From Armatimonadota bacterium (GTDB lineage Bacteria > Sysuimicrobiota > Sysuimicrobiia > Sysuimicrobiales > JACQTN01), in NCBI GenBank assembly GCA_016210785.1, contig JACQTN010000079.1:1-9778 (forward strand): a stretch of 9,778 nt of DNA, in the 5' to 3' direction. The notes below the pieces were generated by a model. That model saw nothing but the letters and a program-made list of their open reading frames with translations. It was not told where the DNA came from and searched no databases. Both the position numbers and the translations under genes were made by a program. Of the stretch, positions 1-4,744 are shown one piece after another; the first letter of the stretch is position 1, and each line of letters begins with the position of its first letter.

Positions 1-34
1 ACTCCAGACATTTCAGGTGGGTCAGTCCGAGCAT
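1..34 (-). CDS. Possible 5' end of an unidentified gene, cut by the window edge
   Basis: An ATG at 34-32 overlaps the TGA of the small ORF before it (TGATG). It opens a frame reading M-L-G-L-T-H-L-K-C-L-E to the window edge. The only support is the stop/start overlap in a compact operon and the absence of a stop in these eleven codons. The H-L-x-C pattern loosely recalls the zinc-ribbon start of some threonine synthases, but eleven residues cannot identify a family. Sequence to the left of the window would settle it. Confidence 0.3.
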   Translation of the reverse strand, partial: MLGLTHLKCLE

Positions 35-153
35 CACCTGCGTCCGGCACTCCGCACGCCCACCGGCGGCAGCGTCAGCGCCGCCATCGCCAGCAGCGCG
101 GGCACCAGCGGGGCCGCGGCGGCGGCCACCGTGCGCACCGGGGCCGCCATCAT
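34..153 (-). CDS. Possible small hydrophobic protein, 39 residues, coupled to arsN2
   Basis: The ATG at 153-151 overlaps the arsN2 stop (ATGA), and a second ATG follows directly. The frame ends at TGA 36-34, which itself overlaps another ATG. Almost every third codon position is G or C, as in the neighbouring genes. The product has a short basic start, then an Ala/Leu/Pro-rich hydrophobic stretch (about residues 9-31, including PLVPALLAMAALTLPPVGV), and ends in Arg-Arg. One membrane span is possible, as is a signal-peptide-like remnant. I recognise no family. GC-rich DNA produces such ORFs by chance, so the tight overlaps are the main argument for it. Confidence 0.35.
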   Translation of the reverse strand: MMAAPVRTVAAAAAPLVPALLAMAALTLPPVGVRSAGRR

Positions 154-668
154 CCGCCGCGGGAATCCCGGCCCGCTGCGGGCGCGCCCGCAGCGGGCCA
201 GATCTCGCCGGGCGCGGGCGGAGCGAGGTGGAGGCGCATCGTCACCGCGGTCTCGCAGCAGGCCCCTTGAAACTCACTGGAGGCATGGAGCGCGGGATTC
301 ACCGTCTCGCGCGGCACCGGGGCGAAGCCGAAGCGGGTGAAGAAATCTTGCGCCGTGGTCGTGAGCAGTGCGACCTCCGTGACGCCGTCCGCGCGCGCCC
401 GGTCCAGGGCCGCCCGCGTCAGGCGCTGCCCCAGGTCTTCGCCGCGCCGGGCCGGGTTGACCGCGACCGAGCGCAGCAGGGCGGCGCGGCGATCTGCATC
501 GGGGTAGATCTCGAGACCCGCACACCCGATGATGCGGCCCGCGTCCTCGGCGACCAGGAAGCGGCCGAAGTGCTCGGGCACGCCGTCCGTGGGAAGCCGC
601 GCCTCGCGCAGCAGGGTCAGCACCGCAGGCAGGTCGCCGGGGGTGGCGGCGCGGATCGACACCGGCAT
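150..668 (-). CDS. arsN2: GNAT-family N-acetyltransferase, ArsN2-like, arsenic operon
   Basis: Single-domain GNAT acetyltransferase of 172 residues, expected to be cytoplasmic and to use acetyl-CoA. The acetyl-CoA-binding motif A region is visible at about 66-85 (RSVAVNPARRGEDLGQRL). The F-F-x-R-F-G-F segment typical of the fold is at 109-115. The C-terminal S-S-E-F-Q-G-A-C-C stretch (130-138) followed by an A-V-T-M strand is what I associate with ArsN2 proteins of arsenic operons. The ATG at 668-666 has a strong ribosome site (GGGAGGT) six bases upstream. The gene follows arsR by 36 bases, so co-transcription and ArsR control are likely. ArsN1 acetylates organoarsenical or phosphinothricin-like compounds; the substrate of ArsN2 is less certain to me. 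The last 25 or so residues are Ala/Gly/Pro-rich and probably an unconserved tail. Confidence 0.85.
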   Translation of the reverse strand: MPVSIRAATPGDLPAVLTLLREARLPTDGVPEHFGRFLVAEDAGRIIGCAGLEIYPDADRRAALLRSVAVNPARRGEDLGQRLTRAALDRARADGVTEVALLTTTAQDFFTRFGFAPVPRETVNPALHASSEFQGACCETAVTMRLHLAPPAPGEIWPAAGAPAAGRDSRGG

Positions 669-683
669 GGCACACCTCCCGCA

Positions 684-706
684 CTTAAATTGATGAATAT
701 TGATCT
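684..706. promoter_or_regulatory. AT-rich repeat patch between arsR and arsN2, candidate ArsR site
   Basis: In otherwise GC-rich DNA this patch is strongly AT-rich. It contains two copies of ATTGAT (ATCAAT on the minus strand) at 689-694 and 699-704, exactly ten bases apart, so on the same face of the helix. Known ArsR operators carry ATCAA/TTGAT-type half-sites, so this may be an internal operator controlling arsN2. No protein binding can be shown from sequence. Confidence 0.35.
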
Positions 707-1067
707 AGACGAGGTCCAGCAGCCAGCCGACCAGTTCCTTGCACGCCTGCCGTCGCAGCGAGTAGTAGCTCCACACGCCCCGCCGCTCCGCATCCACCAG
801 CCCCGCCTCGCGCAGCACGCGCAGGTGGTGCGAGATGGTGGGCTGGCCCACGGGAAAGCTCTCCACCAGGTCGCACACGCACAGGGCGCGGTGGCCGGCC
901 AGCAGGGAGATGATTCCCAGGCGCGTGTCATCCGCCAGGGCGGCCAGCACCTGCGCCCGGGCCGCGAGCGCCTTGCGATCCAGGCTGTCGGCGTGGCTGG
1001 CGCACCCGCACTCGGGGCAGCAGCCCGCCGGGGTCCGTGCCGCGGTCTGTGCCGTGCTCTGCGCCAT
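705..1067 (-). CDS. arsR: ArsR/SmtB-family metalloregulator, arsenic-type
   Basis: Winged-helix repressor of 120 residues, the usual length for the family; it should dimerise and release DNA when it binds As(III) or a similar metal. The metal-site signature A-L-C-V-C-D-L (61-67, Cys63 and Cys65) matches the CVCDL motif of classical E. coli-type ArsR. The recognition helix is at about 75-90 (QPTISHHLRVLREAGLV), followed by the wing G-V-W-S-Y-Y-S-L. The N-terminus has four more cysteines (C16, C17, C20, C22; CCPECGC) that could supply a third ligand. The ATG at 1067-1065 has GGAGGG about six bases upstream. It is the first gene of a leftward operon with arsN2 and probably represses its own promoter at 1105-1133. 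The alternative is a regulator of another thiophilic metal, but arsN2 next door favours arsenic. Confidence 0.92.
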   Translation of the reverse strand: MAQSTAQTAARTPAGCCPECGCASHADSLDRKALAARAQVLAALADDTRLGIISLLAGHRALCVCDLVESFPVGQPTISHHLRVLREAGLVDAERRGVWSYYSLRRQACKELVGWLLDLV

Positions 1068-1104
1068 GATCTGCCCTCCGGACAGGTAGTTCCTCTGACC
1101 TGGG

Positions 1105-1138
1105 AGGGTAGCATATAAATCGAATTATGTCAATATAT
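1105..1138 (-). promoter_or_regulatory. Promoter of the arsR operon with overlapping AT-rich operator
   Basis: On the minus strand a perfect TTGACA -35 box (1133-1128) lies 17 bases from TACCCT (1110-1105), a weak -10. The spacer and -35 flank (1113-1138) form an AT-rich island with outer inverted arms ATATA/TATAT. It also carries TCGAAT/TCAAT-like half-sites about ten bases apart (near 1120 and 1130), similar to the TCAAT repeats before arsN2. A repressor bound here would block RNA polymerase, which fits ArsR autoregulation. The -35 and spacing are clear; the operator is inferred. Confidence 0.5.
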
Positions 1139-1207
1139 CGCCACTCCCGTCCCGCCCCGTGCGCTGCGCGGTCTTCAGGTCTTCCCTGTCCCGGTCGAAA
1201 ACCTGTT

Positions 1208-1227
1208 ATGCAAGATCGCACTTGCAT
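1208..1227. promoter_or_regulatory. Perfect 7-bp inverted repeat upstream of the binding-protein gene
   Basis: ATGCAAG at 1208-1214 and CTTGCAT at 1221-1227 are exact reverse complements separated by six bases. This dyad lies about 85 bases before the start of the PstS-like gene in the divergent intergenic region (1068-1311). It has the size of a dimeric regulator's operator. A weak extended -10-like sequence (TGTTATGCA, 1204-1212) overlaps its left arm, but I see no good -35. The cognate regulator is unknown; ArsR is possible but the half-site differs from the AT-rich candidates. Confidence 0.4.
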
Positions 1228-1311
1228 CGCGGGATGCGCCGCCGGTCTGCCGCGGACCGGATACTGGGCGGTCCGGCGGACTTCCAGACGTGGGAGCAGA
1301 GGGGGAGGCCA

Positions 1312-2157
1312 ATGTTGCCACGCCGCATGTTCGCCGCTGCGGCGGCGATGCTCGTGGTCTGTGCAGGCGTTGTGCCAGGCACCTGGCAGGTCCGTCGTTC
1401 GCTTGCCGCACCGCAGGACGCGGTCGTGCGCATCTCAGGGTCGGGAGAAGGGCTGCCGGTGGTCCAGAAACTGGCGGAAGCCTACACGCGCGAGCGCGGC
1501 GACGCCCGCATCGAATTCGCCGCGGGCGTGAACACCGGCGGCGCGATCCGCGGCGTGGCGCAGGGAACGCTCGACCTGGCCGTCTCCGCCCGCCCCCTCT
1601 CGCCGGAGGAGGCCCGCGAGGCGCTGGTCTCCCGTCCCTTCGCCCGCGATGCCGTCGTCTTCGCGGTACGGCTGCCCAACCCGGTGCTCGGCCTGTCCAC
1701 GTCGCAGGTCCGCGCGATCTACGGCGGCATCGCGACGAACTGGCAGCAGATCGGCGGCCCGGCCGAGCCGATCATCGTGCTCAACCGCAACGAGGGGGAC
1801 TCGGGCCACGGGGTGCTGATGAAAATCATGAACGGGCAACCGGTGCGGGCGCGCACCGTCGTCCTCAACAAGTCGAAGGACATGGTGGCGGCGCTGGAGA
1901 GCACGCCCTACGCGCTAGGGTACGCGGCGGCCGGGCTGCTGCGGATCTACCAGGCGAGGAACGTGCGCGTGCTGGCGCTGGACAGCGTCATGCCCTCCGC
2001 CGACTCCATCGCGCGCGGCACCTATCCCTGGCACCTCACCTACGCCCTCATCTCCCGGCGCGACGCGTCGCCCGCCGTCGCGCGGTTCGTGGACTTCGCC
2101 GCCGGGCCGGCGGCACTCCCGGTGCTGAAGGAGTACGGGTATGCCGCCGGGCGCTGA
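1312..2157 (+). CDS. PstS-like periplasmic substrate-binding protein (phosphate/oxyanion type)
   Basis: Secreted solute-binding protein of 281 residues in the PBP-like/PstS superfamily. A basic start (MLPRR) and hydrophobic run (residues 7-21) form a signal peptide, cleaved perhaps near residue 33; a proper lipobox is absent. PstS landmarks are an I-S-G-S-G-E-G loop (41-47), N-T-G-G-A-I-R-G-V-A-Q-G-T-L-D-L-A (74-90, Asp88 where PstS has its phosphate-binding Asp), Q-V-R-A-I-Y-G-G-I-A-T-N-W (132-144), and R-N-E-G-D-S-G (159-165) in place of the R-x-D-x-S-G-T ligand loop. The Thr of that loop is not conserved, so the ligand may differ from phosphate. I start at the ATG at 1312, preceded by GGGGGAGG, rather than further upstream. 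No pstCAB genes follow; instead the end overlaps a GGDEF-EAL gene by 17 bases, pointing to sensing rather than uptake. Confidence 0.85.
   Translation: MLPRRMFAAAAAMLVVCAGVVPGTWQVRRSLAAPQDAVVRISGSGEGLPVVQKLAEAYTRERGDARIEFAAGVNTGGAIRGVAQGTLDLAVSARPLSPEEAREALVSRPFARDAVVFAVRLPNPVLGLSTSQVRAIYGGIATNWQQIGGPAEPIIVLNRNEGDSGHGVLMKIMNGQPVRARTVVLNKSKDMVAALESTPYALGYAAAGLLRIYQARNVRVLALDSVMPSADSIARGTYPWHLTYALISRRDASPAVARFVDFAAGPAALPVLKEYGYAAGR
2128..2133 (+). promoter_or_regulatory. Ribosome binding site that fixes the GGDEF-EAL start
   Basis: AAGGAG lies inside the last codons of the PstS-like gene, seven bases before the ATG at 2141. This is a near-ideal site. It supports the ATG at 2141 over the in-frame ATG at 2168, which has no comparable sequence. 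It also implies translational coupling of the two genes. Confidence 0.65.
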
Positions 2158-4588
2158 GCGGCGGGCCATGGCGCTGCGCACGCGCCTGCTGGCGCCCATC
2201 GTGGCGCTGGTGGTGATCGCCGGGGCCGGCCTGGGCGCCATGGAAGACGTGCTGGCACGCCGCCAGACGGATCTCCTGGTGAACCGCTACGGTGCCTCCG
2301 TGCTGGAGGGCATCGCCCGGCGCGTCCAGGAGCGCCGGCGGGCCAAGGAGATCTTCGTGCAGCTCCTGGCCGACCAGAAGGGGCTGGCCGAGGCCGTCAG
2401 AGATCGCGACAAGGTGGGCGCGGCCCAGGTGCTGCTGGACTTGAAGGTCAAGCTCGGGCTGCAGTTCGTCACCGTGTTCGGCGAGGGCGGCGGCGAGCTG
2501 ATCGGCCTCGGCGTCGGCGGAGGGAGCGAGGCCGCGGTGCTGGTGCGGGGCGCGCTGGCCGGGCTCACCCAGTCGGCCGCGTCGGTGACGGGTGAGGGGC
2601 TCGCCGTGTTTGCCGCGGTTCCCATCAAGGGACATCGCAACGGCGTCTCCTCCGCCGTCGTGGGCGCCCTGGTGGTGGGAACCGTGCTGGACGGCAACGC
2701 GCTGAAGGAGGTCGGGGACCGGGCCGCCGTGGAGCTGGCGGTGTTCCGCGACGGCAGCCTGATCAACGGCACCGCCGGCATGAAGCCAGCGATCGTGCGC
2801 CTGTTGCGCGCCGCGTCCGTGACTCCGCAGGCGCTGCCTCGGCTGAACCGGGCGCTGGCCCGCCTCGACATCCAGGCGTCCGCGCGGACCCTGGGTGACG
2901 ACGGCCTGCTGCTGGCGCTGGTGCCGACGGGCGACCTGGTGGCGGCCTCCCGGCAGCGCGCCCTCACGTCGCTGGCAGGCATCCTGGTCCTTGTCGTCCT
3001 CCTGATTGTCGCCGGGTTGCTGCTCGCGCGGGACATCTCCAGGCCGCTGGAGTCCATGCTGGCCGCCACGCGGAACATCGTGGCCGGCGACTACCACCTG
3101 CGCATCCCGCCCGGCCGCGTCCGGGAGATGAACGATCTGGCCGACGCCGTCAACCACATGGCGCAGCAACTGGAGGGCCAGATCGCGGAGCTGGCCCGGC
3201 AGGCGTCCCACGATGCCCTGACCAAGCTGCCCAACCGCGCCCTGTTCATGGACCGGGTCGACCACGCGCTGGCGCGGGCGCGCCGCCGCCAGGAGTCGGT
3301 GGCGGTGATGTTCGTGGACCTGGATAACTTCAAGGTCGTCAACGACAGCCTGGGTCACCATATCGGCGACCGGCTGCTGGTGGCCACCGCGCTGCGCTTC
3401 CGGGCCTGCGTGCGGACGGAGGACACGGTGGCGAGGCTGGGCGGGGACGAGTTCGCCGTGCTGCTGGAGCGCATCGCCACCGTCACGGACGCCACGCGGG
3501 TCGCAGAGCGGATCGCCGAGCAACTGCGCGCGCCGTTTGTGGTGGACGGGCACGAGGTCTTCGCCACCGCCAGCGTGGGCATCGCGTTCAGCCAGCCGGA
3601 GGATGGGCAGGCGGAGCGCCTGATGCGCGAGGCCGACCTGGCCATGTACCGGGCCAAGACCACCGGCAAGTCCCACTACTCGGTCTTCGACGAGAGCATG
3701 GGCGCGCGGGCGCTGCGCAGGCTGGAACTGGAGGGGGACCTGCGCCGGGGTTTGGAGCGCGGCGAGTTCACCGTGCACTATCAGCCGGTGGTGGACCTGG
3801 CCTCGGGCCGCATCGGCGAAGTGGAGGCGCTGGTGCGCTGGCGGCACCCCGCCTTCGGCCTGATGACGCCGGGCGAGTTCATCCCCCTGGCGGAGGAGAC
3901 GGGGCTGATCCTGCCCCTGGGCCGGTGGGTGCTGGCGGAGGCGTGCCGGCAGGTGCGCGCCTGGCAGGCACGGCATCCCGACGACCCGCCGCTCGTGGTG
4001 AGCGTGAACCTTTCGCCGCGCCAGGTCCAGCACGCGGGGCTGGTGGACGAGATCGCGCAGGCGCTGCATGAGACCGGGCTGGACCCGCGCAGCCTCAAGG
4101 TGGAGATCACGGAGAACGTGCTGATGGATGACGGCGAGAAGACGACCGGCGTCCTGCAGCGGCTGCGGGCGCTGGGGGTGCGGATAGCCATCGACGATTT
4201 CGGCACGGGCTACTCGTCCCTGAGCTACCTGAAGCGCTTCCAGGTGGACGCGGTGAAGATCGACCGCTCCTTCATCGAAAAGCTTGACCGCGATCCGGAG
4301 GACACCGCCATCGTGCAGGCCATGGTGAGCCTGGCCAGGGCGCTGAACCTGGCGGTGGCGTGCGAAGGGGTCGAGACCGCGGAGCAGCTCACCCGGTTGC
4401 AGACGATGGGGTGCGATCAGGGCCAGGGTTTCTACTTCGCCCGCCCGACCACCGGGGCCGAGATCGGCACGCTGCTGGAGGGGCTGCCCGCAGAGCCGCC
4501 GGTGCGGGGCGGTTGGCGCGGCGCCGTCGCGCACTCTGCCCGCTGGCCGGTGGCGACGCAGCCGTCCGTCGCGGGAGGGAACGGGTAG
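2141..4588 (+). CDS. Membrane sensor with HAMP, GGDEF and EAL domains (c-di-GMP turnover)
   Basis: Inner-membrane protein of 815 residues that should make and/or hydrolyse cyclic di-GMP. Layout: membrane segment 1 (about 15-34), extracytoplasmic sensor domain (35-275, no family recognised), membrane segment 2 (276-297), HAMP (298-350), GGDEF domain (350-515), EAL domain (528-780) and a Pro/Gly/Arg-rich tail. The cyclase site is an intact G-G-D-E-F (434-438), with the product-inhibition I-site R-T-E-D at 425-428, five residues upstream as required. The EAL domain keeps E562-A-L, N623, E655, D685-D686, K706 and E742, so both activities look possible. It overlaps the PstS-like gene by 17 bases, suggesting the secreted protein is its ligand-binding partner, as NspS is for MbaA in Vibrio cholerae. 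Which activity dominates cannot be read from sequence. Confidence 0.95.
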   Translation: MPPGAERRAMALRTRLLAPIVALVVIAGAGLGAMEDVLARRQTDLLVNRYGASVLEGIARRVQERRRAKEIFVQLLADQKGLAEAVRDRDKVGAAQVLLDLKVKLGLQFVTVFGEGGGELIGLGVGGGSEAAVLVRGALAGLTQSAASVTGEGLAVFAAVPIKGHRNGVSSAVVGALVVGTVLDGNALKEVGDRAAVELAVFRDGSLINGTAGMKPAIVRLLRAASVTPQALPRLNRALARLDIQASARTLGDDGLLLALVPTGDLVAASRQRALTSLAGILVLVVLLIVAGLLLARDISRPLESMLAATRNIVAGDYHLRIPPGRVREMNDLADAVNHMAQQLEGQIAELARQASHDALTKLPNRALFMDRVDHALARARRRQESVAVMFVDLDNFKVVNDSLGHHIGDRLLVATALRFRACVRTEDTVARLGGDEFAVLLERIATVTDATRVAERIAEQLRAPFVVDGHEVFATASVGIAFSQPEDGQAERLMREADLAMYRAKTTGKSHYSVFDESMGARALRRLELEGDLRRGLERGEFTVHYQPVVDLASGRIGEVEALVRWRHPAFGLMTPGEFIPLAEETGLILPLGRWVLAEACRQVRAWQARHPDDPPLVVSVNLSPRQVQHAGLVDEIAQALHETGLDPRSLKVEITENVLMDDGEKTTGVLQRLRALGVRIAIDDFGTGYSSLSYLKRFQVDAVKIDRSFIEKLDRDPEDTAIVQAMVSLARALNLAVACEGVETAEQLTRLQTMGCDQGQGFYFARPTTGAEIGTLLEGLPAEPPVRGGWRGAVAHSARWPVATQPSVAGGNG

Positions 4589-4744
4589 GCGGGTCCGTTG
4601 GTCGAAACCGGCGCGGCGCGCCCGCGCGCGGCGGGCACCGGCCCGCGCACCGCCGGGTCCGGGTGCGTCTTCGCGCGGCGGAACAGCCTGTGCAGTTTCT
4701 CGCGGACCGACAGCGGAAGATTGCGCCAGGGGGCGGTGCCCGGT
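4589..4744 (-). other. Convergent intergenic segment with a coding-like but startless stretch
   Basis: Between the GGDEF-EAL stop and the hypF stop lie 156 bases. On the minus strand, in the frame that enters from the end of hypF, the translation looks protein-like (W-R-N-L-P-L-S-V-R-E-K-L-H-R-L-F-R-R-A-K, then T-H-P-D-P-A-V). Almost all its third codon positions are G or C. There is no ATG, GTG or TTG in that frame near the beginning; the nearest ATG lies deep inside hypF. The frame runs on antisense to the end of the GGDEF-EAL gene, stopping at 4432. It may be a decayed gene fragment. GC-rich self-complementary runs are abundant, but I see no hairpin followed by a T run, so no clear terminator for either gene. 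Confidence 0.3.

Noticed and set aside
228..1118. 296-codon plus-strand frame across arsN2 and arsR
   Set aside because: Antisense to two recognised genes with good ribosome sites; the translation is Gln/His/Arg-rich noise.
1159..1311. N-terminal extension of the PstS-like protein to the ATG at 1159
   Set aside because: The extra 51 residues look non-coding (Arg/Ser/Cys-rich), span the dyad, and would bury the signal peptide. The ATG at 1312 has a GGGGGAGG just upstream.
2048..4534. 828-codon open frame antisense to the GGDEF-EAL gene
   Set aside because: Composition is His/Arg/Gln/Pro-rich with no recognisable domain, and it mirrors a gene whose catalytic motifs are all intact. It is a by-product of high GC.
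2141..4588. A degenerate (receptor-only) GGDEF or EAL domain
   Set aside because: GGDEF, the I-site and every EAL metal or catalytic residue I could locate are present, so there is no sequence reason to call either domain inactive.
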